Shown here piece after piece: positions 10,350 through 23,248 of a stretch of DNA of 64,000 bases. The DNA is taken from positions 28,644,408 through 28,708,407 of the forward strand of contig CM025849.1 in the NCBI GenBank assembly GCA_003952965.2. The letters run 5' to 3'. The translations under genes were made by a program, and so were the position numbers. Below the pieces are notes generated by a model, which was not told the DNA's origin, ran no database searches, and was given only the letters and a program-made list of their open reading frames with translations. How positions within the stretch are numbered: the first letter of the stretch is position 1; each line of letters opens with the position of its first letter. Source of the DNA: Morella rubra (Eukaryota > Streptophyta > Magnoliopsida > Fagales > Myricaceae).

Positions 10350-13300
10350 TAGGGGTGAACAACCGAAGGCTCGGTTTGGTTTGAAGGCAATTTCGACAAC
10401 CGAACCGAGCACAGTCGGTTGCCTTTAAATTGAAACCGAGACAGGCCGAATACAATTGCTGGCCGAACAAACCGAAGATACTTTCATTCGGTCGGCCTTC
10501 GGTCGGTTGGATCGATTGGGCTTCTGGGCTTTTTAGCCCAAGCCCAAGTTACTTTTTATGTAGCCCAATGCTCGAATAGGCCTATTTTGACCCAGTTATT
10601 TCAGCTTTTAATGATATTTAGGCCCAATTATTGATGTTGCATGTTTATCTCCTTCTCATCTTCGACATTCTTTTGATGAACTACTCTTTAACTCGTTTAT
10701 TTCATCCAAAATTTTCACAGATCCTTGATAAGCAGATAACTTTTTTTCCCTGCAAGTTTTTTCATCATTTATGGCACAAACCTCATCTCTAGATGGATTA
10801 TGCAACCATGAAGTGTAATAATTTAGCACTCCAACATCTTAAAACTGCAATCATTTCGGGCTTCACCACCCAATTCTTTTAATCAATAGTACATTACAGC
10901 CCACAAGCAATTAAAACATGCATTTTTAAGATAGATTAAAACATATGTCTCACAGTACAAGAGAATACAAACCCAAAGACATACTAAGATAACTTAATAC
11001 ATTCCAAAATAAAAAATGAATTCATCAAGTCTCCCAAACAGCTCCTCATTTGCAGTCTCCCAAATAGCTCCTTATATGCAAGCATTCATCAAGTCCAAAC
11101 TCTCAATGTTCCAAGTATATGCAAGAAACATATGGCAAAATTATTAATTCTATTTCAAGCATCTATCACAGAAATTCAGAGATTTATAAAGGAAATCAAA
11201 ACAATATTTATATCATTACCAAAGGGCATCATGCATCCACTTCCACTTCCACTTCCACCCTCTGAAAACCAAAAACAACATATTGTGTAAATACGTACTA
11301 TGCATCACAAATAGATTTTTTGTAAAAAGAAATCTAAATAAAACAACTACTAAATTACCTTCTTCAACCTCAATGTTTTCAATACTGTCCAATGCTTGTT
11401 GAATGTCAAAACTGGGTTCTTCCCTTAACCAATTTTGCGTGCAGATTAATGCCTCAACAATTTTTGGACTCAAAGAACTCCGAAAATGATCAAGCACACG
11501 TCCACCGGTGCTAAATGCCGATTCAGAAGAAATAGTAGAAATAGGCATGGCCATCACATCACGTGCAATATGGCCAAGGATAGGATATTTAGAGGCATTC
11601 ATCTTCCACCAATTTAAGATATCAAAATCAACAGTTAGTGCCTCATGACCATTTGATAAGTATTGCTGAATTTCATATTTGTTACCCACATTTGTCGTCG
11701 ATTCGAATTCATCCATAATGCCCCAAAAAGATTCAAAGTCGTCTACATCATTCCCATCACCCTCATGTGGAGTAGAAGAGTCCTTGCTTGCTTGAACCTC
11801 CCTTGAAGACCCAAACCGAGAAGAATACTCTGCATACAATCAATGTAAGACACTTCTCACACTTTCTAACATCAATTCAGCCTCATGTGCATATATTTGT
11901 TTGAACCAAAATTCCAAACAAAACATTTTACACCGTGGATCAATCACAACAGCAATGAATAACAATAAATTAAACTTCTCAGACCTTCCCCAATACTTGT
12001 CATACTTTCGTTTCATACCAATTGCCATGGCACTTAAAAGAACATCACTACTATCACACATCTTGACAATTGTTTTTGAATCATACAAAGCTCTTGAAAA
12101 TATGCATTAGAAGTTACATGCAAAGATCCAAAAAATCTCAATGTAGCTTCATAAAAAAGTTTCAAAAACTTTGTAATTACTCGAACTCTATCCCAATCAC
12201 CACATCCAAGAGGCCCCAAAATCCTTTTCCCCTCACTAGCTTCACCAAAGTGACGAAGAAAGTGCTCATCATCATCCTCCAAGCGTTCGAATGCCTTTTG
12301 ATACTTTTGAGCTGACTCCAACATAAGATAAGTTGAGTTCCATCTAGTAGAAACATCAAGACACACTCCCCTTTTACTCTCAATCTTTTCTTTTTGTGCA
12401 CAAATATTGAATTGTTTCATTCTAGAAGGAGAGGACCTCACATATCTCACTGCATTACGAACCTTGATAATTGATTCATCACTTTCTTTTAACCCCTCAT
12501 TGACAACAAGGTTTAAGATGTGGGCACAACATCTCATATGAAGATAATCACCATCTATAACATTGCCTTCATATGCCTCTTTAGGTAATCAATAGCAACA
12601 TCATTTGAGGAGGCATTATCAACTGTGATGGTAAAAACCCTATCTATTCCCCAATCATGTAAACAAGTCTCTATATGCTTCCCAATTGTATCCCTCGATG
12701 ATTAGGAATTAAACAAAAGTTTATGATTCTTTTGTGCAACCTCCATTCAGAATCAATGAAATGTGCCGTCAAACACATGTAATTTAAATTTTGCACTGAG
12801 CTCCAAGTGTCAGTTGTGAGACAAACTCTACCAACAGAAGACTTAAAAAAAGATTTCAACTTCCCCTTTTCCATATCATAAAGCTTCATACAATCTCTAG
12901 CCACAGTAACACGACAAGGCACATTAAACTTTGGTTCCATTTTCCAACAAACTTTTCTAAACTTGACGAATCCACAAATCTAAAAGGCAATTCATCACAA
13001 ATGACCATTTCAGCAATTGCCATACGAATACCTTCAGGATCATACTTATGAAACCCCACTTTATTAATTGCACCAGCATCAGACCCTTCCCCTTTATTGT
13101 CAAAACACAAAGTAGTCTGATTTTTATCCACTGGTCTCCTATAGGGATACTTCCTGCAATTCTCTAAATGTTGTATCATTGATGATATCCCATTTTTCTT
13201 GGAGTGACAATAATACTCCTTAGAACAATAGTTACATGTGGCTTTTGGGTCACTAGAATCACAACCAGGCATTTTGGTAAAATGGTCCCACACTTGGGAA

Positions 13301-14598
13301 GGGTCTCTACTAGCCTTCCTTTTACAAAAGGGTCGAACAGTAGGTTGGGCTTGAGCTGGAGTATTATTAACAGTTGACGGGTTTTCATTCATAGGAGATG
13401 GTGCCTCATACTCTTTTATAATTATCTGGGGGGTAGGATTACCCCCATTAGATGTAGGACCGTCCATCTAGAATTTAGTAACTGAAAATCAGAAAATTAG
13501 ACTATGTCACTATCAAACAATCAAAATCAAAATATAATCTGTAAAAACTAAAATATTCAACAATTTCTGTAAAACTAATCTGTAAAACATATTCTTCACA
13601 CATTCTAACATACTAACATAATCTGTCTTTCTCATATTCAAACATAGTTCACATTCTTCACGCCCAAGCAAAAAAACATACTAACACAGTTCACATTCTT
13701 CATAACGCCAATTCATATACAGACATGTTAACAAATTATTCACATTCTTCACATACTAACATAGTTCAATTCATACCAACAATTCAATTCACAATTTCAC
13801 AGATTCAATTAAACACAAAGAAATCAATATTCACAGTACAAAAGATCAATGTCAACATTCTTCTATCCAAATTAAATTCAAACACAAAGAAATCAATGTC
13901 ATACGGTCATACCCCTATTCGGCTATTCCACAGATCGTTGAAGACCCAAACACTAACTGTCTCACAGATTCACAAGAAAGAGAGCAATGCTTTTGATTTA
14001 TACGGATCCTGCATCAAAAGAAAGATAGATGAATTCAAATGAAATAAAATGAATCAAAATAAAGAGAGATCAATTCAATATCCACAGATTCACAACAGAG
14101 AGAGAGAGAGACCAAGGGAGAAATGGCGCTTGGCAACTTCGACTCTCTTTGAGACAGTGCGAAAATCTTACTAGATCTTTGAAGATACGCTGATATTGTG
14201 GGATGGAGATGAAGAGAGAAGATGAGGAATGGTGCAGCTGAAGTCTTGAGGGAAGAAGATGGGGGAATGGCGCACGCAAAAGGAGGGGGAATGGCGCAAG
14301 CAAGAGGAGGGGAAACGGCGGGCAGGGAAAGGAGGGGGGAAATTTTTTGTTGGGCATCTATCTCTTTACTTAGGGTTAGGGCATGATAGGTAAAAAAAAT
14401 TACATAAGTGAATATGAGTCGGTCGGTTCGGTTTTTGGTTAACCAACCCATATCTCCGAAAACCGAACCGAAACCCTCGGTTTTAAAAACGCTTGGGCCG
14501 ACGACTGATCCAACCCAGCACCCAACCGCCCGCGCCGATGGGCTTTGGTAGATTTGGGTCGGCGGGTTCGGTCTTCGGCCCAGTGTTGTTCACGCCTA
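10350..14598 (-). mobile_element. full-length hAT transposon (Ac/Tam3-like), decayed
   Basis: The left end reads TAGGGGTGAACAACCGAAGG. The right end, reverse-complemented, reads TAGGCGTGAACAACACTG. Both sub-terminal regions are rich in short ACCGAA/TTCGGT motifs (10380-10510 and 14420-14580), typical transposase-binding repeats of hAT elements. Flanking 8-bp duplications match in seven of eight positions. The 4249-bp element encodes one transposase on the minus strand with several frame breaks. It has inserted into an older repeat. Confidence 0.85.
11200..13467 (-). pseudogene. hAT transposase (BED zinc finger, C-terminal dimerisation domain), frameshifted
   Basis: The N-terminal part (13467-12886) has a proline-rich leader and a BED-type zinc finger (VWDHFTKMPG, CNYC, then HLENC). 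Middle segments (LTTDTWSSVQNLNYMCLTAH; RCCAHILNLVVNEGL; STRWNSTYLML) lie in the order typical for Ac-like transposases. The C-terminal hAT dimerisation block is at about 11640-11420 (ILNWWKMNASKYPILGHIAR; ISSESAFSTGGRVLDHFRSS). The frame must shift near 12935, 12690 and 12575, and again between 12088 and 11839, so the copy cannot encode a working enzyme as read. A possible 3' intron starts with GTAATTT near 11363. The family cuts and pastes DNA with an RNase H-like DDE fold. Confidence 0.85.
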
Positions 14599-14606
14599 AG
14601 CGCATG
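14599..14606. repeat. hAT target site duplication, right (AGCGCATG)
   Basis: Partner of 10342-10349. Confidence 0.75.
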
Positions 14607-14859
14607 TGGTGCTATGCTGCCAAATGATGGAGAGTGGTAGATCTGAAGGTGGGCGGACGGTATGAGAAAGGCAAAAAACATGAGGGAGGGTGTAACAACC
14701 CAAGCACACTACTAGCCACGGATGCGCTTTTAATTTCAAAATGATTAGTTAATGTTGCTCTTAAAACTCTTTTGATTATAAAATAAAGCTCAATTCACCC
14801 TAATAAGATCTCACGGTTGTACTTGACTTTTATAGAACTCATTTTCATTCATTCTTTTG

Positions 14860-15263
14860 ATGAGATGCTCATTTGCAAAAGTATTTTAGACAAAATGAAT
14901 GCAACAAAATTCACAAAATAAATATGCAAAATCTTAAAAAATCATACACAAATACTAATACTTATAACATAAATTCTAATAAATTTTCACATAAACTCCA
15001 ATATTTTTCAAAAAAAAAAAAATTCTAACAAACTCAATACCTATAATCTTATATGCTTTTTCACCAAAATTCAATATTTTTTTATTAAAAATTTACATTA
15101 AATTATCTCTATGTATATCTTCTTACAAACTCTAATAAAATTAAATATTTTTAAAATTTTCACCAACTTTATACAAAACTTATAAAACTTCAATCTACAT
15201 AAATATTCACAGTTCTATCAAAAAATCTTAAAAATCTTACCATTTTTTATAAAACCAGGAATG
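14860..15263. mobile_element. Tourist-like MITE, diverged copy
   Basis: The left end (GATGCTCATTTGCAAAAGTA) and the long AT-rich body match the better-preserved element at 38584-38935. Shared blocks include ACAAACTCTAATAAAATTAA and ATCTACATAAATATTCACA. The right end is degenerate (AACCAGGAATGGCTA, then TAA). There is no coding capacity. It lies just upstream of the AXR4 promoter. Confidence 0.5.
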
Positions 15264-15334
15264 GCTATAATTTCGAAAGTAGAAAAAGAAAAAACGACTA
15301 TGGTTCGAACACCAAATATTTGTAGTATCTTCAT

Positions 15335-16852
15335 ATGAACGGGCCTCGTTTTTTGGTTTTCTTGAGAAAGAAAATTTGCAATAAAGAAAACGACACCGAG
15401 TTGATTACACCAATAAAAAAACGACACCTAGAAAAACCCCAACGGCACAGAACATTCCTAAATCCCACTGCGCAACTCTCTACTCTCTGCATCGAAACGA
15501 CGATACCGCTCTCACCAAACGACGAAAGCCCACTAGAAAGCAGCCGTCGGAGCGTCACCGTCTCGGCTTTCTCTCAAAGCTGTCTACGCAGAGATCCCCT
15601 TTGTCAGGAGGCTTGGTTCTCTTGGAGCACCACCGACACTATTTGTTCTACAGACCCTCAAACCAGGTAAAATCGCTTTATCATGTTTCTGCTCCCAAAC
15701 GCCGTCTTGTGTAAACCAGCATTTCTGTTTGTGAAGATTGTTCGCGAAATTCTTTTCTGAAACGCTTCATTTTTGTGGAGCTTGGTCCCAGGTCACAGAT
15801 CGTCCTCGAATTCCAGAAATCTGTCGCATTTTTTTGCGTAATCTTTTACGTAAAAGTTAAAACCTAACGGTTATTGTATATGGAAGCTCCATATCCGTCG
15901 ATGGTGGTGTTCATGTGTGCATCTCATAATATTTGTGGCAACATTGTCTTCAAGAAATGCCAAACCTAAGTAGGACAACCAGAAAGAGTAGCTTTCCAAC
16001 CGTAGAATCATAGTATATATACTACCGTAGAACCGTTGTATATATCCTTCTCTACTCTTACCATATGGAGCGCAAATTTTGACAAAATATACGATTTTGT
16101 GTTTTGGTATCTTCCTTTCTGTAATTATACCCTTTGCCTTGGACGAGAAAAACAGTTCATTTTTTCTTATTGAGCTGGTTTGACTTGGACGTCTTAGTAA
16201 AGAAGTTTGAACACGAATGTTATTGAGTAGAAAAGACAGTTTATATGTCCTTCAACAGTCACAATGAGTACGGATTATATGTTGAATTGTTTGAGTAGAA
16301 AAGTTATGAGTTGAGAAGTTTTAGCATGAGAAAATTTTATGAAATAATTGATCGGGTAGTGTTTGAGTTGTAATGTTTCTGAATATACATTATAATTGTG
16401 ATATGGTAAATTAATTGGCTTGATGTAATTGCGAGTGTGTGCTTGGCTTAATCTGATACCATAAGTAGTGGTTAGGAAGTTTAGTTTTCATTGTCGTCCT
16501 TGATAATAAAAAAAAAAAAAAGAAAAAAAAAGGGTTTTTTTAGGTCGAATATGAGGTATTAAGGCAACCTGTTGTTTCCTGGGTCCTGTTGCAGCAAGCA
16601 GTACCATATGCATGTCATCTTGAGATCATTCAGATGGCCTTTTGTTTTAGATCTGTTGACAGAAAGGAGGGTAAATAGTGTTACATTAAAGCATTATAGA
16701 GGCAGAGGCAGAGGCAGAACTTGATGTTCCAAATATGAGACCGTTTGAGAGAGATGCTTTGTTTTGATATGATTCCATTGGGAAGTTCAATTGCTGTGTA
16801 GGTTGGGGTCTCGTAGACTTGCAATTGCTTTCAAAGCTCCAAAACCCCATCA
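15335..16852 (+). promoter_or_regulatory. probable AXR4 promoter and intron-containing 5' leader
   Basis: A GC-richer exon-like block of about 15420-15666 ends in ACCAG followed by GTAAAATC, a good splice donor. T-rich intron-like sequence follows, with candidate acceptors at 16542 (TTTTTTTAG), 16594 (CCTGTTGCAG) and 16801 (GCTGTGTAG). This suggests a 5' UTR intron of about 0.9-1.1 kb ahead of the AXR4 ATG. No RNA evidence is available, and the acceptor is not decided. Confidence 0.45.
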
Positions 16853-19803
16853 ATGGCTATCATAACTGAAGAGCAGGATCAGCCCCAACGCCCCAATCAA
16901 TCACACTCTGAAACCCGACCTCCCAAAGTGCAGAAGCCCATTTCACCTCCCTCCTCCAAATCCTCCACTCCAAACCCCTTTACCTTCTGGTTCTACTTCA
17001 CTCTTTTAGTCTCCCTCACCACCCTCTTCTTGATTTCCCTCTCATATCTAGCCCCTCGTCAAGACCCCAAGTCTTGGTTTTTAAGCCTGCCACATAATCT
17101 TCGCCAGCATTTCTCAGAGGGCCGCATTGTCAAAGTCCAAACTAGTCCGAATCAAGCGCCTATTGAGGTTTTTACTACAGAACATGGTCCTGTAGGTGCT
17201 GAAAATGTTTTACTAGTTCATGGCCTGGGTCTTAGTTCGTATTCTTTTCGTAAAGTTCTGAGCATGTTAGCTTCAAAAGGGATTCATGTGGTTGCTGTTG
17301 ACTTGCCTGGAAATGGGTTTTCAGAAAAGTCAGTGGTAGAGGTTGTTGAGGGAGGGAATGGGGTCTTTGGGAGGCTGTTGGATGTGTATGACGAAATTCA
17401 AGAAAAGGGTTTGTTCTGGGCGTTTGATAGGATGATTGAGACTGGGCAGATCCCTTATGAGGAAATTGGGAACCGGGTTTCAAAGAGGAAGGTTGTTAGG
17501 CCAATTGAATTGAGTCCTGGTGATATTGCGAGGGTGTTGGGCCAAGTGGTGGAGACCATGGGATTGGCTCCTGTACATTTGGTTTTGCACGATTCTGGTT
17601 TGGGGTACAGCGCGAATTGGGTTTCGGAGAATCCAGCATTACTGAGAAGTGTGACGCTTGTTGATACTGATTCTAAAGCAATAGGGGCGTTGCCTTTGTG
17701 GGTTTTGGAAGTGCCAGTCATTAGAGAGGTTGTGTTGGGGTTTTCCTTCGCATATGCACAGTTGATTAACATCTGTTGTTCAAGGGGAATTGCTGTTCTG
17801 GATGCGGAGGCACATAGAGTTCTTTTGAGGGGGAGAAATGGCAGGCAAGCAGTTGTGGGGATGGGGACAAAGTTAAATAAGAGCTTTGATCTAGCAGAGT
17901 GGGGTGGTTCAGATGGGTTAAAAGATATACCAATGCAAGTGCTCTGGTCTGGTGGTTGGTCCAAAGAATGGAGCGAAGAGGGACGTCGTGTTGCTGATGC
18001 ACTTCCCCTAGCAGTTTTTGTCACGCATTCTGGTGGTCGGTGGCCTCAGGTGAGGATTCACTATCTCTAGGATCTTTATTATTTTTAGTCATTTTTTGTG
18101 TGTTTAATGATACTATTAGTTAGAAATGTAGATTGTGTTTCCTTCTATTTGTTTCTGATAATAATTGGTGGATGCTTTTGACACCACCCCACCCCCTCCC
18201 CTGCTGCCGCCTGAGAATTAGAGCAAGAAGCACTCTCGTGCTCTCGAACGGTAAGTGGTTGAGCGGGGCCTCATTTTCCAGGGAAGGTATCTCTCTTGGA
18301 GTGTGCAGAATTTATCCTTAAAATTCCGGAGGTCTTCATGAAGAAAGGCCTTTTTGACATCGAGCTGATGCAGTGGCCAAGATCTGTTAGCTCCCCAAAT
18401 TGTTTGTGGTTGCGATGTGAACTATTCAGGGAATGAACTAGTGACTGTTACTTTCTGTATTCCTCTTGTTTACATTTATTTCACAACCATATGATTCCCC
18501 CCCCCCCACACACACACACACCAAGGTTACATTCATGGAGGTTTTTTTTTTTTTCTTAATTTATTATGAGTGCAAAGAAAGTATGTCGAAGGGGTCTTAA
18601 AGAAATTAGTTTCACTGTCTTGAACAGCACAGAACAGATGCCTGTGTGCAGCCTGAAAAGAAGGCATGCATTACCAATGCAGGTTGTTTGGCAATGTATG
18701 TCTCAGGAGATGTCCAATTTTGTCCTTTCCCCTTTTGGTGTTGTTAATAGAGTTAGGTGAAGGGGAGTGGACCTGTTATCGGTCCGCTTGACAGTTAGGA
18801 TTTTCTTGCCATGTCCGGGTCTCTTGTTGTCTTCAATCAAAAAATGTCATTGCTATTTCAAGTACATTGTTTATTTTCCTCTACAGATTTTGATTTCTCA
18901 CTACTGTTTTTCATGAGCCCAGGTAACAACCATGATATTAATATACAATATTACCTGAGAATCCCGGTCAGTAACTATCCTGCGTACCACAGGAAAGCAT
19001 TTTAGTGTATTAAATTGATTTGGGCTCCCCACCGGAAGTTAAAATAGGGATTTCACTCTATTAAGTTTATACAATGTAGATGGAAATGTCATGCCAATGT
19101 TAAGAAGCAGTGAACGTTTAAAATTTTAGTGAGTTAAGTCCATTGTTGCTTGTGGTTTGGTTAAGGTTGGATTGTTAATCATAAATTTGAACTTGAAGTA
19201 TCTAGGTTGGTTGCCAAACTAAATCAGGATCGGGCTGGGGCCATCATATCTAGGTTCATGTTTTTCTATCTCTGATTGATCTTGCAGTCTGGGGGTCCTA
19301 TAATTTTGGAGTACTTTCATTATATGTCCTGGAATTGAGAGGTGTATAGCCTGTCTAGCGAGGATGAATAGTAAATTTTCCTAGGCAGTTCTCTATCATT
19401 TGTTTTATTGTTCTTGAAACTGTGTTGTCTATATCAGATGTAAGGCATATGGTTCAGGGGAGCTCTCGCTTCCAATGTCTTTCTAGTATCATTATAAGGT
19501 TTTTGTAGCTGATTAACAATCCAATAAGCTCTTTGTTTTGATGTTCTTTAGGAGGATGCCGCTGACAAGCTAGCTGAAAGTATTGTTCAGTTTGTGTCCT
19601 CATTACCCAAATCAATCAGAATTGTTGAGGAAGAACAGATACCGGAGCATATTCAAAAGATGTTTGATGAAGCAAAAAGCACTGATCATCACCATCACCA
19701 CCACCACGGTCATGGTGGTCAAGAGCACCATGACAGTCATGCTCATGTTCATGGTGCTGATGCTGGTTACATGGAAGCATACGGTCTTGGTAATGGATGG
19801 TGA
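16853..19803 (+). CDS. AXR4: AXR4, ER membrane alpha/beta-hydrolase-fold protein for AUX1 trafficking
   Basis: There are two exons, 16853-18049 and 19552-19803, joined at CAG|GTGAGG ... CTTTAG|GAG in phase 0, giving 482 residues. The start MAIITEEQ is also the start of Arabidopsis AXR4 as remembered. A proline/serine-rich cytosolic head (1-43) is followed by one membrane segment (about 46-66, FWFYFTLLVSLTTLFLISLS). A weak alpha/beta-hydrolase core follows: VLLVHGLGLSSYSF, then VDLPGNGFS, then LVLHDSGLG where a nucleophile elbow would lie; the elbow reads HDSGLG, not a canonical GxSxG. The tail is histidine-rich (seven His in a row, then HGHGG) and ends YMEAYGLGNGW. The family is a plant-specific ER accessory needed to deliver the auxin influx carrier AUX1 to the plasma membrane. 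Catalysis is not established. The 1.5-kb intron is unremarkable. The next gene starts 635 bp downstream. Confidence 0.93.
18497..18522. repeat. C-tract and (CA)n microsatellite in the AXR4 intron
   Basis: A run of C followed by about eight CA units. It is likely length-variable. Confidence 0.85.
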
Positions 19804-20437
19804 AGTTGATGCCTTTCCTGCTTTACCGATGTGCGGAAGTGATCACACCAGTGCTAGATGTTAGATCTGGGCTGGCGGATTTCCGCATTTAATGGCCTAA
19901 GTATGATATATTGATTGTTTGAACTTATGGAGGTTGTAGTATTATCATCAAATTATCTCGGTGAGCTGAATTTTTCGTTCCCTATTCAACATGATATTGC
20001 AGAGTATCATCCTTTCAAGCCAGACGCTATTGGTAATATTTTGCTGCATACAATCAACATTAGCAACTGCATGAGCTAGCTAGGTTGTTTTTGTCGTCTT
20101 GGACCCCTTGTATCCAGAAATTGTGTTGTTGTATCAAAACACTCGGGCAGTTGTGTTGTGTTCTTGGAACCCAGAAATTGGGGTAAATCGTATGTGCTTT
20201 TAATAAGAAGCTAGCTGGCTAGCTGCATTATCCCTAGTTTGCGACCTCCTTGTCCAATACTGTTCACCTACCAGTCCAACCTAAAAAAGGAGCCCAAAAT
20301 TTTTTTTTTTTTAAAAAAATTATATATATATTTAAGAAAAAAAGGGGTCCTGAAAAGAGTTCGCCGTCACGGCGTTACATCTGAGGTACTATCTAAATGC
20401 GCCTTGATTCCAACCTCCCATTTCTTTCCCCATCAAA

Positions 20438-22358
20438 ATGGCTGGCGACGAAGACGAAGGCGAAAACCAAGTACCCCGACACCTCAGCCACTTTTCAACC
20501 CATACCCCAACCGGAACCCAACATGGCCCGGGCACCTCCGAATCCGCAACGTTGTTTATCTCTCCGATGAACTCCCACTTCTCGGCCCTCACGTGCCGCG
20601 ACACCCTCCGCCTTATCCTTGAGAAGCTCCCAGTCCGAGACCTCGCTCGGGCGAGTTGCGTTTGCCGACTCTGGAGCTCGGTCGCCTCCGACCACGAGAT
20701 CGTTGCACGGGCCTTCAAGGCGCCGTGGAAATTGCTGGACGTGATCGGAAAGCCCGTCTCGGGAGGCTTCTGGAGGGACAATGGAATATGGAAGTTCGCG
20801 ATTTCGCATCGGCTTGTAAAGGGAGATAGCCTTGCCAGTCTCGCTATTAAGTACTCTGTTCAGGTATGGAATTGCCGACTGTTTGTTTGCCGAGAAAGTG
20901 TAGCCAACGACGAGAATTTTAGAGTCTTTCTGGAGAGAAACATATGTTGCTGAATTCGCGTTATTGTCATCTTTTCTCAGCTAAGGCGGTTAAAAAATAT
21001 GTCCACTAATTGAGGGCTCTTGTTTTTGTGTCCTGTTTTCAGTATCCTCGTAATTGTGTTTAAATATGCTTGAAAATTGTCTTTCTGGCATGTATTGTCT
21101 TTGTTTTGGTTTCCCTAAAAATGCGAGGAGATAAAAAGTGTTCATGTTTTTGAAAATTTTGTTGCTTTCCCTCGTTGTTCTAAATCACCTGGTAAAGTTA
21201 AAATTTTTTCATAAGGATTCTGGAATCCCCGGTGAGGTGATCACTGAATTAAAGTGCCCAAGTTTAACATTAAATTATATTCTTGTGATATCAGTGTTCA
21301 CCATGAGAAATGAAAAGGTCCTGCGATATGCTTCAGTGTGTTGCAGTACTGATCAACAATGTAGACAACGTGTCAACGTCTGGTCTTAGTGACTATAAAT
21401 ACAAATAACCTCTGCAAATTGACTAATCTAGTGGACTATTGTGCCATGTTAGCTAGTGTTTTGATTAAGAAACCCTTGCTTGGGAGCTATAGCTTTCAGT
21501 TGGTGATTCAGGACAGAGTGCCTGTTAATGAGGTTCTAGGTTTGAACCCTAGCTACTATGTTGAGGTTTCCGTACAGGCACAGCTGTTTTATTGCCTTTG
21601 TGGGAAACTAAAAGGAGAACGCGGGCAGCCGGCCACTGGAAAAAGGCCATGATGGCAAAATGGGTGAAAACATGAAGTGAAATGTGAATGTGTAATTAGT
21701 TTGTGTTATCTAAAGATTACCGATTAAAGCTAAGCGGCAGACTAGGTGTAGCTACATGAGCATTTTTCTTTTTGTTTAGTGCATGTGCATTTTGCTGTAT
21801 GTGACACTTCTTATAAGATATCAATTCTGGAGCTTAGTGATGACGTGGCCAGATACTTGATCGCCTTTTCCTTTTGTTTGATCATTTTCCTTTATGGCAA
21901 TTTGATCCGTATCGTCGAGAACTGATCAGTTTGCTTTCAAAGTTCTTGACACTCAATTTTCACCATTTTGGGGTTGTTCACAGGTGATGGACATAAACCG
22001 TTTAAACAACATGATGAGTGACCATGGCATTTACTCGAGAGAAAGGCTATTAATCCCCATAAGTAATCCTGACATTCTTGTAAATGGGACATGCTTCATC
22101 GAGCTAGATACCTATGCAAAAAGAGAGGTGGCAGTGTTATATCTTGAAGGTGGTCCTAATAGAAACTCTAGCCATGTGTTGAATAGGATGAGTACTGAAC
22201 AAGGGAAGAGGAAGGTTCTTGACTCATTGAAGAGAAGCATGCAAGTTGATGATGAGACTGCTAAATATTACTTGTCGATGTCTAACGGTGATCCTCGGGC
22301 TGCCCTAACTGAGTTTTCAGAGGACCTTAGGTGGGAGAGACAAATGGGCTTGTCCTAG
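20438..22358 (+). CDS. F-box protein with a LysM domain (At1g55000-like)
   Basis: There are two exons, 20438-20863 and 21984-22358, joined in phase 0 (GTTCAG|GTATGG ... TTCACAG|GTGATG), giving 266 residues. An acidic and proline-rich head is followed by an F-box (about 50-95, TCRDTLRLILEKLPVRDLAR, SCVCRLWSSVASDHEIVARAF). A LysM motif follows (about 124-167, HRLVKGDSLASLAIKYSVQV ... RERLLIPI), split by the intron. The C-terminal part (about 200-266) has a helix-rich VDDETAKYYLSMSNGDPRAAL region resembling a UBA-like fold. There is no signal peptide, so this is an intracellular protein, probably an SCF ubiquitin-ligase receptor subunit. The LysM ligand is unknown. It lies 635 bp downstream of AXR4 on the same strand, with a TATATATATTTAAG stretch near 20320 as a possible TATA region. 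Confidence 0.92.
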
Positions 22359-22986
22359 TTGCCGAAATATAATGTCAAACGTACCTACTTCACCGAGACA
22401 AGCTCGATCGTAGGTGTCCTGGCATTCTCCTTGAACGTGTTTGTATACTTCAGCTTCTTGAGAAAGGTTAGACTCTGAATCCGTCGTCACGGTTGTGCTT
22501 CTCTTTATACTGAGGCAATTTTCTTCGTATTTTCCTGGGTACCCTTTTATATTCCGACTGTAAGCACGAGAAGTTGCGGCTCAATCGCGAGAAAGTTGTG
22601 ACTGATGTAAATCAAACATATTTAAGACATGGGGTGTAAAAATAAAAATAAAAGTTATGAGGGCTAATTTGATTTTTGGCCGTAGATATAGTACGCATTA
22701 TAATGTTTCCTCTTAAGAATTGAACCCTACCTAGAACGAATGAGAAATGTGTAGTCCATACTGCAAGTGGAGATAACTAAGTTGTTGATACTGAACCCTG
22801 TAGTAACTCGTGGCTCCTGTTTATTGATACATCATAAACCGAGTCAGAAGTCATGCAAGCTCTTCAAATTTGACTGCTTATAGAATTGATAAGTTTCCTG
22901 TTGAGTATTACGATCGGTTTGATCTCATGATCTCCATTCCAGGTTTCCAGCCATCGGGCTAAATGGTAACGTTTTGCATTAAAAAT
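22359..22986. other. 3' flank of the F-box gene
   Basis: Presumed 3' UTR and spacer. No ORF or repeat is recognised before the Harbinger element. Confidence 0.4.
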
Positions 22987-23248
22987 TAAGAATCCGTTTG
23001 TTTCGTTGTAAAACATTTTTTTTGGTAAAGCAGATTCCAATGCATTAAGTTTCAGTAAAGTATTATAATTTCCGTTGTTTGGTTGTTATCTTACATATAT
23101 TTTCCAAAAAATATTTTTCCATGTTTGACTCAAGTTGTATTTTCGTAATTTTATATAATTCATAAATTTAATTCTTAATATTAGAAATAAAATAAATAAA
23201 AAAATCAATCAAATGACATATAGAACTGAAATTTAAAGTAAATTGCAA

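Noticed and set aside
14035..14451. 138-codon minus-strand ORF at the right end of the hAT element
   Set aside because: It lies in GA-rich sub-terminal DNA upstream of the transposase, with repetitive Pro/Ser content and no homology.
17455..18024. 189-codon minus-strand ORF inside AXR4
   Set aside because: It is antisense to the conserved AXR4 exon and has no family resemblance; a shadow of biased codon use.
19583..19864. Alternative frame over AXR4 exon 2
   Set aside because: The frame of exon 2 fixed by the phase-0 splice encodes the conserved EDAADKLAESI ... YGLGNGW ending; the other frame is a shadow.
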